Assembly (NCBI RefSeq): GCF_036194065.1
Contig: NZ_CP108095.1
Location: 4,278,001 to 4,342,000 of the forward strand
Reading direction: 5' to 3'
DNA from: Streptomyces sp. NBC_00239
GTDB lineage: Bacteria; Actinomycetota; Actinomycetes; Streptomycetales; Streptomycetaceae
DNA length: 64,000 nt
The position numbers and the translations under genes were made by a program. Positions 10,675 to 19,709 of the stretch are shown one piece after another. Under the pieces are notes generated by a model. The model had not been told where the DNA came from, did no database searches, and saw only the letters and a list, made by a program, of their open reading frames with translations. Positions within the stretch are counted from its first letter, which is position 1. The number at the start of each line of letters is the position of its first letter.

Positions 10675-12180
10675 GTGGACCTAGCTTTGGCGCCGGAGAC
10701 CCTGGCGCGATGGCAGTTCGGCATCACCACCGTCTACCACTTCCTCTTCGTGCCCCTGACGATCTCGCTCGCCGCGCTCACCGCAGGCCTGCAGACCGCG
10801 TGGGTGCGGACGGGCAACGAGAAGTACCTCAGAGCCACGAAGTTTTGGGGAAAGCTCTTCCTGATCAACATCGCGATGGGTGTCGTCACCGGCATCGTCC
10901 AGGAATTCCAGTTCGGCATGAACTGGTCGGACTACTCCCGCTTCGTCGGCGACATTTTCGGAGCGCCGCTGGCCTTCGAGGCCCTGATCGCCTTCTTCTT
11001 CGAGTCCACGTTCATCGGCCTGTGGATCTTCGGCTGGGACAAGCTGCCGCAGAAGATCCACCTCGCCTGCATCTGGATGGTCTCGATCGGCACCATCCTC
11101 TCCGCGTACTTCATCCTCGCGGCCAACTCGTGGATGCAGCACCCGGTCGGCTACCGCATCAACGAGGAGCGCGGGCGGGCCGAGCTCACCGACTTCTGGC
11201 TCGTGCTCACCCAGAACACCGCGCTCACCCAGTTCTTCCACACCCTCACCGCGGCCTTCCTCGTCGGCGGCGCGTTCATGGTGGGCATCGCTGCCTTCCA
11301 CTTGGCGCGCAGGAAGCACATCCCGGTGATGCGGACCTCGCTGCGGCTCGGCCTGATCACCCTCGTGGTGGCCGGCCTGCTCACCGCGATCAGCGGTGAC
11401 CTGCTCGGCAAGGTCATGTTCAAGCAGCAGCCGATGAAGATGGCCGCCGCGGAGGCCCTCTGGGACGGCGAGGCGCCCGCACCCTTCTCGATCTTCGCCT
11501 ACGGCGATGTCGACAAGGGCCACAACAAGGTCGCCATAGAGATCCCCGGCCTGCTGTCCTTCCTGGCCAACGACGACTTCGACTCCTTCGTCCCCGGCAT
11601 CAACGACGTCAACAAGGCCGAGCAGGAGAAGTTCGGCCCCGGTGACTACCGGCCCAACATCCCCGTCGCCTACTGGGGCTTCCGCTGGATGATCGGCTTC
11701 GGCATGGCGTCCTTCACGCTGGGCCTGATCGGACTCTGGCTCACCCGCAAGAAGTTCATGCTGCCGCCCGGCCTGCGGACCGGAGCCGACGAAGTGCCGC
11801 ACCTGGTGCTCTTCAAGAAGGCGCTCAGCCCCCGGCTCGCGAAGTGGTACTGGATCATCGCCCTCTGGACGATCGCCTTCCCTCTGATCGCCAACTCCTG
11901 GGGCTGGATCTTCACAGAGATGGGCCGCCAGCCGTGGGTCGTCTACGGCGTGCTGCGCACCCGTGACGCGGTCTCCCCCGGCGTCTCCCAGGGCGAGGTC
12001 CTCACCTCGATGATCGGCTTCACCCTGCTCTACGCCGTGCTGGCGGTCATCGAGGTCAAGCTGCTCGTCAAGTACGTCAAGGCCGGCCCGCCCGAACTCA
12101 CGGAGGCCGATCTCAACCCGCCCACCCGGATCGGCGGCGACGACGAAGACGCCGACCGCCCGATGGCCTTCTCGTACTGA
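10675..12180 (+). CDS. cydA: cytochrome bd ubiquinol oxidase subunit I
   Basis: 501 residues, an integral membrane protein carrying haems b558, b595 and d and the quinol site. Visible are the haem ligand region TTVYHFLFVPL (His22, matching E. coli His19), a second candidate haem His in AFHLARR (residue 209), and the GRQPW signature near residue 415. It reduces O2 with menaquinol, with high oxygen affinity. The GTG start follows AAGGAGAAG at proper spacing. It is first in cydA-cydB-cydCD, behind the Rex site, so expression should rise when NADH accumulates or oxygen falls. Confidence 0.97.
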   Translation: MDLALAPETLARWQFGITTVYHFLFVPLTISLAALTAGLQTAWVRTGNEKYLRATKFWGKLFLINIAMGVVTGIVQEFQFGMNWSDYSRFVGDIFGAPLAFEALIAFFFESTFIGLWIFGWDKLPQKIHLACIWMVSIGTILSAYFILAANSWMQHPVGYRINEERGRAELTDFWLVLTQNTALTQFFHTLTAAFLVGGAFMVGIAAFHLARRKHIPVMRTSLRLGLITLVVAGLLTAISGDLLGKVMFKQQPMKMAAAEALWDGEAPAPFSIFAYGDVDKGHNKVAIEIPGLLSFLANDDFDSFVPGINDVNKAEQEKFGPGDYRPNIPVAYWGFRWMIGFGMASFTLGLIGLWLTRKKFMLPPGLRTGADEVPHLVLFKKALSPRLAKWYWIIALWTIAFPLIANSWGWIFTEMGRQPWVVYGVLRTRDAVSPGVSQGEVLTSMIGFTLLYAVLAVIEVKLLVKYVKAGPPELTEADLNPPTRIGGDDEDADRPMAFSY

Positions 12181-12198
12181 GGCTGAGGAGAGCGAGAC

Positions 12199-13203
12199 AT
12201 GGAACTCCACGACGTCTGGTTCGTGCTGATCGCGGTCCTCTGGATCGGCTACTTCTTCCTGGAGGGCTTCGACTTCGGGGTCGGCGTCCTCACCAAGCTG
12301 CTGGCCCGGGACCGCAAGGAGAAGCGAGTCCTCATCAACACCATCGGACCCGTCTGGGACGGCAACGAGGTGTGGCTGCTGACCGCGGGCGGCGCGACCT
12401 TCGCCGCCTTCCCCGAGTGGTACGCCACGCTCTTCTCCGGCTTCTACCTGCCGCTGCTGCTCATCCTGCTCTGCCTGATCGTCCGCGGCGTCGCCTTCGA
12501 GTACCGGGCCAAGCGGCCCGAGGAGAAGTGGCAGACCAACTGGGAGCACGCGATCTTCTGGACCTCGCTGATCCCGGCGTTCCTGTGGGGCGTGGCCTTC
12601 GCCAACATCGTCCGCGGAGTGAAGATCGACTCGGAGATGGAGTACGTCGGCACCCTCGGGGACCTGCTGAACGTCTACTCGATCCTCGGCGGCCTGGTCA
12701 CCCTCACCCTGTTCACCTTCCACGGCGCGGTCTTCGCCTCGCTCAAGACGGTCGGTGACATCCGGGAGCGCTCGCGCAGTCTGGCCGTGCGGCTCGGTGC
12801 GGTCACCGCCGTGCTGGCGCTGGTCTTCCTGATCTGGACCCAGGTCTCGCGCGGTGACGGCAAGAGCCTCGGCGCGATGCTGGTGGCCGTGGTCGCACTG
12901 ATGGCGGCCCTCGGCTGCACCCTGAAGGGCCGCGAAGGCTGGGCGTTCGCCCTGTCCGGCGTGACCATCGCGGCAGCCGTCGCGATGCTCTTCCTGACGC
13001 TGTTCCCGAACGTCATGCCGTCCTCGCTGAACGACGCGTGGAGCCTCACGGTCACCAATGCCTCGTCCAGCCCGTACACCCTGAAGATCATGACCTGGTG
13101 CGCGGCCATCGCCACCCCCGTCGTCCTGCTCTACCAGGGCTGGACGTACTGGGTGTTCCGCAAGCGGATCGGCACGCAGCACATCGCCGAACCCGCTCAC
13201 TGA
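12199..13203 (+). CDS. cydB: cytochrome bd ubiquinol oxidase subunit II
   Basis: 334 residues with about eight hydrophobic helices. The N-terminal family stretch WIGYFFLEGFDFGVG and the conserved GPVWDGNEVWLLTAGGA near residue 52 identify CydB, the haem-free structural partner of CydA. It begins 18 nt after the cydA stop, with GAGGAGAG upstream. Two parS sites lie just downstream, before cydCD. Confidence 0.97.
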   Translation: MELHDVWFVLIAVLWIGYFFLEGFDFGVGVLTKLLARDRKEKRVLINTIGPVWDGNEVWLLTAGGATFAAFPEWYATLFSGFYLPLLLILLCLIVRGVAFEYRAKRPEEKWQTNWEHAIFWTSLIPAFLWGVAFANIVRGVKIDSEMEYVGTLGDLLNVYSILGGLVTLTLFTFHGAVFASLKTVGDIRERSRSLAVRLGAVTAVLALVFLIWTQVSRGDGKSLGAMLVAVVALMAALGCTLKGREGWAFALSGVTIAAAVAMLFLTLFPNVMPSSLNDAWSLTVTNASSSPYTLKIMTWCAAIATPVVLLYQGWTYWVFRKRIGTQHIAEPAH

Positions 13204-13230
13204 TCCGCACACCGCCCTGCCGCGGGGGAT

Positions 13231-13244
13231 GTTTCACGTGAAAC
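13231..13244. other. parS site 1
   Basis: Perfect GTTTCACGTGAAAC, the Streptomyces ParB-binding centromere sequence, in the cydB-cydCD gap. The flanking GGGGGA and TCCCCC extend the symmetry. Confidence 0.95.
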
Positions 13245-13271
13245 ACCTCCCCCGGTCCTCCCGAGGGGGAT

Positions 13272-13285
13272 GTTTCACGTGAAAC
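13272..13285. other. parS site 2, overlapping the start of cydCD
   Basis: Perfect GTTTCACGTGAAAC, 41 bp from the previous copy in the same orientation-independent palindromic form. It includes the probable GTG start of cydCD. Confidence 0.95.
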
Positions 13286-16200
13286 CGATCGACCCGCGCC
13301 TGCTCCGGTACGCCCGCTCCACCCGCCGCTTCCTCGCGGCGGTGGTGGCACTCGGCCTCGTCGGGGCAGGGCTGGTCGTCGGCCAGGCCATGCTCCTCGC
13401 GGAGATCGTGGTCGGTGCCTTCCAAGAGGGCCTGGACCAGGGCGGTCTGCGGACGCCGCTGCTCCTGCTCGCGGCGGTGGCGGTCGGGCGGGCACTGGTC
13501 TCCTGGCTCACGGAACTCGCCGCGCACCGGGCCGCCGCGGCCGTGAAGTCGGAGCTGCGGGGCCGGCTGCTGGCCCGCGCGAGCGACCTCGGCCCGGGAT
13601 GGCTGAGCGGGCAGCGGACCGGATCGCTGGTCGCCCTGGCCACGCGCGGAGTGGACGCGCTCGACGACTACTTCGCGCGGTACCTCCCCCAGCTGGGGCT
13701 GGCGGTGGTCGTCCCGGTGGCCGTGCTGGCCCGGATCGTCACCGAGGACTGGGTGTCGGCGGCCATCATCGTGGTCACGCTGCCGCTGATCCCGCTGTTC
13801 ATGGTCCTCATCGGCTGGGCCACCCAGAGCCGGATGGACCGCCAGTGGCGGCTGCTGTCCCGGCTGTCGGGCCACTTCCTCGACGTGGTGGCCGGGCTGC
13901 CCACCCTGAAGGTGTTCGGCCGTGCCAAGGCCCAGGCCGAGTCGATCCGCACGATCACCGCCGACTACCGGCGGGCCACGCTGCGGACACTGCGCATCGC
14001 GTTCCTGTCCTCCTTCGCCCTGGAGCTGCTCGCCACGCTCTCGGTGGCCCTGGTGGCCGTGACGATCGGCATGCGGCTGGTCCACGGCGAACTCGACCTG
14101 TACACCGGCCTGGTCATCCTGATCCTCGCCCCCGAGGCGTACCTGCCGCTGCGGCAGGTCGGGGCGCAGTACCACGCGGCCGCGGAAGGGCTGGCGGCCG
14201 CAGAGGAGATCTTCGAGGTCCTGGAGACACCGGACGCGGTCGTGGCGGGGACCCGGCCGCTGCCGGACGGCCCGCTGCGGATCACCGTGGAGGAGCTGTC
14301 CGTCCGCTACCCGGGACGGGCGGCGGATGCGCTGGCACCCGTCTCGCTGACGCTGGAGCCCGGTGAGTGCGTGGCCCTGACCGGGCCGAGCGGGGTGGGC
14401 AAGTCCACGCTGCTCCAAGTGCTCCTGGGCTTCGTACCGGCGACGGCCGGCCGTGTGCTCGTGGGGGGCGCCGACCTGGCCGAGCTGTCGCCGCAGGCCT
14501 GGCGGGAGCGGATCGCGTGGGTGCCGCAGCGGCCCTGCCTGTTCGCCGGGAGCATCGCGGAGAACGTACGGCTGGCCCGGCCCGACGCGTCGGACGAGGC
14601 GGTGGCGGCGGCCCTGCGGGACGCGGGCGCCACGGAGTTCGTCGCGGCGCTGCCGAAGGGCGCGCAGACCCTGCTCGGTGAGGGCGGTGTCGGGCTGTCC
14701 GCCGGTCAGCGACAACGGCTCGCGCTGGCCCGGGCATTCCTGGCGGACCGGCCCGTGCTGCTGCTGGACGAGCCCACAGCCGGGCTCGACGGCGAGACCG
14801 AGGCGGGGATCGTGGACGCGGTCCGGCGGCTGGCGGTGGGCCGCACCGTGCTGTTGGTCGTGCACCGGCCGGCCCTGCTGGCGGTGGCGGACCGGATGCT
14901 GTCGCTGGCTCCGGCCGAGACCCCGGCTGCCGAAGCGGGATCCAGCGTCGGTTCGGGCGCGGACACCGGCGTGCGTGCGGGTGCGGCTGTGGTTGTGCTG
15001 CCGGACGCCGGACCGGGCTCCGGTGCCGGTGGCCCCGTCGGCGACGGGGATGTCGTCGGGCTTCGTGACGGGGCGGACACCGGGGCGGCGGACGGCCCGC
15101 CGGGCGCGGCGGCCCCCGGTGTCGGCGCGGCCGGCTCCGGCGTGCTGGCCCGGGTGCGCGCCGCCGCGGGCCCGCGCAGGGGCCGGTTCCTCCTGGCGCT
15201 GCTGCTCGGAGCCCTTGCCGTCGGCAGCAGCGTCGGCCTGATGGCCGTCTCCGGCTGGCTGATCTCGCGGGCCTCCCAGCAGCCGCCCGTCCTCCATCTG
15301 ATGGTGGCCGTCACGGCCACCCGCGCCTTCGGCATCGGCCGGGCGGTCTTCCGCTACGGCGAGCGGCTCGTGTCGCACGACGCCGTCCTGCGGATGCTGG
15401 CCGACCTGAGGGTCTCCGTCTACCGGCGGCTGGAGCGGATCGCCCCGGCCGGACTGCGCCACACCCGGCGCGGGGACCTGCTGTCCCGGCTCGTCGCCGA
15501 TGTGGACGCCCTACAGGACTACTGGCTGCGCTGGCTGCTGCCCGCCGGCACCGGCCTCCTGGTGTCGGTAGGCGCCGTCGGCTTCACCGCCTGGCTGCTG
15601 CCCGAGGCCGGCGCGGTCCTCGCGGCGGGCCTGCTCCTCGCCGGGATCGGCGTACCCGCGCTGACCGCGTTCGTTGCCCGGCAGGCCGAGCGCCGGCTGG
15701 CGCCCGCCCGCGGCGAGCTGGCCACCCGTACGGCCGATCTGCTCGCCGGCACCGCGGAACTCACCGTCGCCGGAGCGCTCGGCGACCGGCGGGACCGGGC
15801 CGGGGAAGCGGACCGGGTGCTCACCCGGATCGCGTCGCGCGGCGCCGCCGCCACCGGGCTGGGCAGCGGCCTGTCCGCCCTCGTCTGCGGGCTGACGGTG
15901 GTGTTCGCGGCCGTGGTCGGGGTCGCCGCCGTGGCCGACGGCCGGCTCGGCGGGGTGTCCCTCGCGGTCGTGGTGCTGACCCCGTTGGCCGCCTTCGAAG
16001 CCGTGGCCGGCCTGCCGATCGCCGTCCAGTACCGCCAGCGGGTCAAGCGCAGCGCCGAGCGGGTGTACGAGGTACTCGACGCGCCGCTGCCCGTGGCCGA
16101 ACCACAGACCCCCGCGCCCGTGCCCGCCGGCCCCTTCCCGCTGCGGCTCCAGGACGTCACGGCCCGCCACCCCGGCCAGGAGCGCCCGGCCCTCGACGGC

Positions 16201-16878
16201 GTCGGCCTCACCCTCGAAGCGGGCCGCCGGATCGCGGTGGTCGGCCCCTCCGGGTCGGGGAAGACCACGCTCGCCCAGGTGCTGCTGCGCTTCCTCGACC
16301 CGGCGGCCGGCTCGTACCGGCTGGGCGGCACCGAGGCGGCCGCGCTCGACGGCGACGACGTACGGCGCTTCGTCGGCCTGTGCGCCCAGGACGCGCACCT
16401 CTTCGACAGCTCGGTACGGGAGAACCTGCGCCTGGCCCGCCCGGGAGCGAGCGAGCCGGAGCTGCGTGCCGCGCTCGCTTCGGCCCGGCTGCTGGACTGG
16501 GCCGACGCCCTGCCCGATGGGCTGGACACCCTGGTCGGGGAACACGGCGAGCGGATCTCCGGCGGTCAGCGCCAACGCCTGGCACTGGCCCGGGCGCTGC
16601 TGGCGGACTTCCCGGTGCTGGTCCTGGACGAGCCCGCCGAGCACCTGGACCTGGCGACGGCGGACGCGCTCACCGCCGATCTGCTCGCCGCCACCGAGGG
16701 ACGGACCACCGTGCTGATCACCCACCGGATGGCGGGTCTGGAAGCGGTGGACGAGGTGGTCGTCCTGGACGCCGGCCGCATCGTGCAGCGCGGGCCGTAC
16801 GAGGACCTGGCGGCGGCCGAGGGTCCGCTGCGGCGGATGCTGGCACGGGAACGCGAGGCCGTCGTGCCGGTGGCGTGA
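13279..16878 (+). CDS. cydCD: fused CydD-CydC-type ABC transporter for cytochrome bd assembly
   Basis: About 1,199 residues: two complete ABC half-transporters in one chain, as in other actinobacteria (E. coli has separate CydD and CydC). Each half has six membrane helices and an ATPase domain. Half 1 has Walker A GPSGVGKSTLL near 370, signature LSAGQRQ near 473 (Ala instead of the usual Gly) and LLLDEPTAGLDG. Half 2 has GPSGSGKTTLAQ near 988, ISGGQRQ and VLVLDEPAEHLD. A Gly/Ala-rich linker joins them at ~555-620. CydDC exports thiols or handles haem for bd oxidase maturation. GTG 13279 is preferred because GAGGGGG lies ~9 nt upstream; ATG 13270 abuts that sequence. Confidence 0.95.
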   Translation: MKPIDPRLLRYARSTRRFLAAVVALGLVGAGLVVGQAMLLAEIVVGAFQEGLDQGGLRTPLLLLAAVAVGRALVSWLTELAAHRAAAAVKSELRGRLLARASDLGPGWLSGQRTGSLVALATRGVDALDDYFARYLPQLGLAVVVPVAVLARIVTEDWVSAAIIVVTLPLIPLFMVLIGWATQSRMDRQWRLLSRLSGHFLDVVAGLPTLKVFGRAKAQAESIRTITADYRRATLRTLRIAFLSSFALELLATLSVALVAVTIGMRLVHGELDLYTGLVILILAPEAYLPLRQVGAQYHAAAEGLAAAEEIFEVLETPDAVVAGTRPLPDGPLRITVEELSVRYPGRAADALAPVSLTLEPGECVALTGPSGVGKSTLLQVLLGFVPATAGRVLVGGADLAELSPQAWRERIAWVPQRPCLFAGSIAENVRLARPDASDEAVAAALRDAGATEFVAALPKGAQTLLGEGGVGLSAGQRQRLALARAFLADRPVLLLDEPTAGLDGETEAGIVDAVRRLAVGRTVLLVVHRPALLAVADRMLSLAPAETPAAEAGSSVGSGADTGVRAGAAVVVLPDAGPGSGAGGPVGDGDVVGLRDGADTGAADGPPGAAAPGVGAAGSGVLARVRAAAGPRRGRFLLALLLGALAVGSSVGLMAVSGWLISRASQQPPVLHLMVAVTATRAFGIGRAVFRYGERLVSHDAVLRMLADLRVSVYRRLERIAPAGLRHTRRGDLLSRLVADVDALQDYWLRWLLPAGTGLLVSVGAVGFTAWLLPEAGAVLAAGLLLAGIGVPALTAFVARQAERRLAPARGELATRTADLLAGTAELTVAGALGDRRDRAGEADRVLTRIASRGAAATGLGSGLSALVCGLTVVFAAVVGVAAVADGRLGGVSLAVVVLTPLAAFEAVAGLPIAVQYRQRVKRSAERVYEVLDAPLPVAEPQTPAPVPAGPFPLRLQDVTARHPGQERPALDGVGLTLEAGRRIAVVGPSGSGKTTLAQVLLRFLDPAAGSYRLGGTEAAALDGDDVRRFVGLCAQDAHLFDSSVRENLRLARPGASEPELRAALASARLLDWADALPDGLDTLVGEHGERISGGQRQRLALARALLADFPVLVLDEPAEHLDLATADALTADLLAATEGRTTVLITHRMAGLEAVDEVVVLDAGRIVQRGPYEDLAAAEGPLRRMLAREREAVVPVA

Positions 16879-16982
16879 GAGGCGGTGCCGGCTGGGGCGG
16901 TGCCGGGCGGGTGAGGATCGGCGTCCGTCGGGGCAAAGCCTCCGACTTTCCCCAGTAAAAGGGACTAACTACTCTCAAGGGC

Positions 16983-18695
16983 ATGTCACTGCAGGAGTCG
17001 CCGCAACCGCCGGATCCCCTCGAAGCCGCCACCCGGGCGACGCGGAGCCTGCAGGGCCTGTCCACCGAGCTCACCGCCCGCGTCCCGCAGCTGCTGGAGG
17101 CGATGCGGTCGGTCGGCACCGGGCTTGAGCTGCACTCCACGCTGGACCGGATCTGTGAGACGGCCGCCGAGCTGGCCGACGCCCGGTACGCGGCGATCGG
17201 CGTGGTCGACACCGAGGGTCGGGGCCTGTCGGACTTCGTCACGTACGGCATCGACCCGGAGCGGGCCCGGCTGATCGGACACCGTCCCGACGGTCACCGA
17301 GGGCTGCTCGGCGCGCTGATCCGCGACCCGGAGCCGGTCCGGCTGGCCGACCTGACGGACGATCCGCGGTCGGCCGGCTTCCCGCCGCACCACCCGCCCA
17401 TGAAGAGCTTCCTCGGTGTCCCGATCCGGGTCCAGGGCGAGATCTTCGGCAACCTCTACCTCGCCGAGAAGCGCGGCGGCGAGTTCAACGACTACGACCT
17501 CCACATGGTCCGCGTGCTCGCCACCGAGGCCGGCATCGCCATCGGGAACGCCCGCCTGTACGAGGCGGCCACCCAGCGCGAGCGGTGGATCGACGGCTCG
17601 GTGGCCGTCACCACCGCCCTGCTGTCGGGCGGCGACGCGGACGACGCGCTGACCGTGGTCGCCGAGCAGGCCCGCCATCTCGCGGACTCGGCCGCGGGCA
17701 TCGTGCTCCTTCCCGCCGAGGAGGGCGCGATGGAGATCGTCGCCGTCTCCTCGGACAACCCCGCGTCCTCGCTCGGCGTGCTCATCCCGGCGGAGAGCCC
17801 CATCGTGACCCGGCTGATGGCCGGCGAGCCGGTCTTCGTGGACGACGCCGCCAGCGACCCCCGCATGACCAACAACCTGACCCGTCAGTACGGGCCCTGC
17901 ATGATGCTGCCGCTGCACAGCGGGGGCCGGGTGCTGGGCGCCCTGGTGACCCCGCGGGCCCGCGGCAAGCGGCCCTTCAGCGAGTCGGAGCGGACGCTCG
18001 CCACGCAGTTCGCCTCGCAGGCGGCGCTCGCCCTGATGATGGCCGAGGCGCAGCGGGACCGGGAGCGGCTCGCCGTGTTCGAGGACCGGGACCGGATCGC
18101 CCGCGACCTGCACGACCTGGTGATCCAGCGGCTGTTCGCCACCGGGATGATGCTGGAGGGCGCCCAGCGCCGGTCGATCGTGCCCGAGGTGCGGGACGGC
18201 GTCGGCAAGGCCGTGGACGAACTCGACGTCACGATCCAGGAGATCCGCACGGCGATCTTCGCGCTGCAGCAGGGCCCGGCGGAGGCACCGTCCGGGCTGC
18301 GCACCCGGGTGCTGCGGGAGATCAACATGGCGGCGGTGCCGCTCGGCTTCAAGCCTGCGCACCGGTTCCTCGGCGCGGTGGACGCGGTGGTCGGCGAGCT
18401 GGTCGGCAAGAACCTCATCGCCGCGCTCCGAGAAGCGCTGTCCAATGCCTTCCGGCACGCCGAGGCCTCGCGCATCGAGGTGGTGCTCGACGCCGCGGCC
18501 ACGCTGGCGGACGGGCGGCCCGCGGTCCGGCTGGAGGTCGCGGACGACGGTGTCGGCATTCCGGAGGGCGGCCGGCGCAGCGGGCTGCGCAACCTGCGGC
18601 GGCGCGCCGAGTCCCTGGGCGGCGCCAGCTGGTACGGCCCCGGGCTCGGCGAGGACGGCGGCGGCACCACCCTGGTCTGGGAGGCGCCGCTCTAG
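16983..18695 (+). CDS. GAF-domain sensor histidine kinase (DevS/DosT-like), orphan
   Basis: 570 residues, no membrane helices. Two GAF domains (~50-185 and ~205-350), then a HisKA_3 dimerisation segment with the phospho-acceptor in ARDLHDLVIQRLF near 378, and an HATPase_c domain with EALSNAFRHAE and DDGVGIPEGG. The first GAF contains PPHHPPMKSFLGVPIRV (His136-His137), resembling the haem or redox GAF of mycobacterial DevS/DosT, but the same motif occurs in non-haem relatives. No response regulator is adjacent. Its position directly behind cydABCD suggests oxygen or redox sensing, which is an inference. Confidence 0.9.
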   Translation: MSLQESPQPPDPLEAATRATRSLQGLSTELTARVPQLLEAMRSVGTGLELHSTLDRICETAAELADARYAAIGVVDTEGRGLSDFVTYGIDPERARLIGHRPDGHRGLLGALIRDPEPVRLADLTDDPRSAGFPPHHPPMKSFLGVPIRVQGEIFGNLYLAEKRGGEFNDYDLHMVRVLATEAGIAIGNARLYEAATQRERWIDGSVAVTTALLSGGDADDALTVVAEQARHLADSAAGIVLLPAEEGAMEIVAVSSDNPASSLGVLIPAESPIVTRLMAGEPVFVDDAASDPRMTNNLTRQYGPCMMLPLHSGGRVLGALVTPRARGKRPFSESERTLATQFASQAALALMMAEAQRDRERLAVFEDRDRIARDLHDLVIQRLFATGMMLEGAQRRSIVPEVRDGVGKAVDELDVTIQEIRTAIFALQQGPAEAPSGLRTRVLREINMAAVPLGFKPAHRFLGAVDAVVGELVGKNLIAALREALSNAFRHAEASRIEVVLDAAATLADGRPAVRLEVADDGVGIPEGGRRSGLRNLRRRAESLGGASWYGPGLGEDGGGTTLVWEAPL

Positions 18696-18733
18696 GCCGT
18701 CGCTTTCGGATCCTGCCTGCGCGGGATGCGGCG

Positions 18734-18756
18734 GGCCCCGGTCCGTTCCCGGGGCC
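18734..18756. terminator. bidirectional hairpin between the sensor kinase and the HAD gene
   Basis: GGCCCCGG-N7-CCGGGGCC is a perfect 8-bp stem in the 70-bp gap between convergent genes. Confidence 0.6.
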
Positions 18757-18765
18757 GGCGCTGCG

Positions 18766-19638
18766 TTACGCGTCGGTGGCGGCCGCGCGTTCGGCGAGGA
18801 TGCGCTCGATGACGACCGCGACGCCGTCCTCGTTGTTGGCGACCGTACGGCCCGAGGCTGCGGCGATCACGTCGGGGTGGGCGTTGCCCATCGCGTACGA
18901 GGTGCCGGCCCAGGTCAGCATTTCCACGTCGTTGGGCATGTCGCCGAACGCGACGACCTCGTCGGCGGAGATCCCGCGCTCGGCGCAGCACAGCGCCAGG
19001 GTGCTCGCCTTGGAGACGCCGAGCCCGCTGATCTCCAGCAGCGCGGTGGGGCTGGAGCGGGTGATCGAGGCGTATTCGCCGGCGGTGGCGCGGGCCAGGG
19101 CGAGGAACGCGTCCGGGGCGAGTTCCGGGTGGTGTGCGAGCAGCTTGAGCACGGGGGCGGCGGTGTCGGGAGCCTCCTCGGCGAGGAGCTTCTCGGCGGT
19201 GGCGACGTTGGCCCCGGGATCCTGGAAGAACGGCGGGTACGTGGGCTCGTAGTTGATGCCCGTGGTCAGCTCGACCGCGAAGGAGGTGCCGGGGGCGGCC
19301 TCCCGCAGTGCCCGTACGACGCCCAGCGCGACCGGTCGGGGCAGGGACCGCACCTCGATGAACTTCCGTCCGGCGTGCAGGTCGACGACGGCGGCGCCGT
19401 TCGCGCAGATGGCCAGGCCGTGTCCGTGCACGTGGTCGCTGACCACGCCCATCCAGCGGGCCGGCCGTCCGGTCACGAAGAAGACCTCGATCCCGGCCTC
19501 CTCGGCGGCGGCGAGGGCCGCCACGGTGCGTTCCGAGACCGATTTGTCGTCACGCAGCAGCGTTCCGTCGAGGTCGGTGGCGATCAGCCGGGGGGCGGGG
19601 AGGTGCTGAGCTGCGGTCACACAGCCATCTTCACTCAT
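18766..19638 (-). CDS. HAD-superfamily (Cof-type) phosphatase
   Basis: 290 residues. HAD motif I is [13 protein letters not shown] near residue 19. A C2-type cap is followed by motif III Lys (LGVSKASTL) and motif IV GDMPNDVEML, the Cof/YbjI subgroup that hydrolyses sugar phosphates, nucleotides or flavin phosphates. It is a paralogue of the HAD gene at 31827-32630. The start could be ATG 19638 or GTG 19620 (VTAAQHL); neither has a clear ribosome site. Confidence 0.88.
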   Translation of the reverse strand: MSEDGCVTAAQHLPAPRLIATDLDGTLLRDDKSVSERTVAALAAAEEAGIEVFFVTGRPARWMGVVSDHVHGHGLAICANGAAVVDLHAGRKFIEVRSLPRPVALGVVRALREAAPGTSFAVELTTGINYEPTYPPFFQDPGANVATAEKLLAEEAPDTAAPVLKLLAHHPELAPDAFLALARATAGEYASITRSSPTALLEISGLGVSKASTLALCCAERGISADEVVAFGDMPNDVEMLTWAGTSYAMGNAHPDVIAAASGRTVANNEDGVAVVIERILAERAAATDA

Positions 19639-19709
19639 GGGGGCGCCGGACCGGACCCATGACCGCAGATCAGGGCGCTGAGGGGGCCGGTCCGGCGAAA
19701 TTCGGCCGG

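Noticed and set aside
13234..15462. Long open frame (742 codons) on the minus strand opposite cydCD
   Set aside because: Shadow of third-position GC in a real gene; its translation is Arg/Gly/Gln-rich without domains, while the plus strand encodes a full CydCD.
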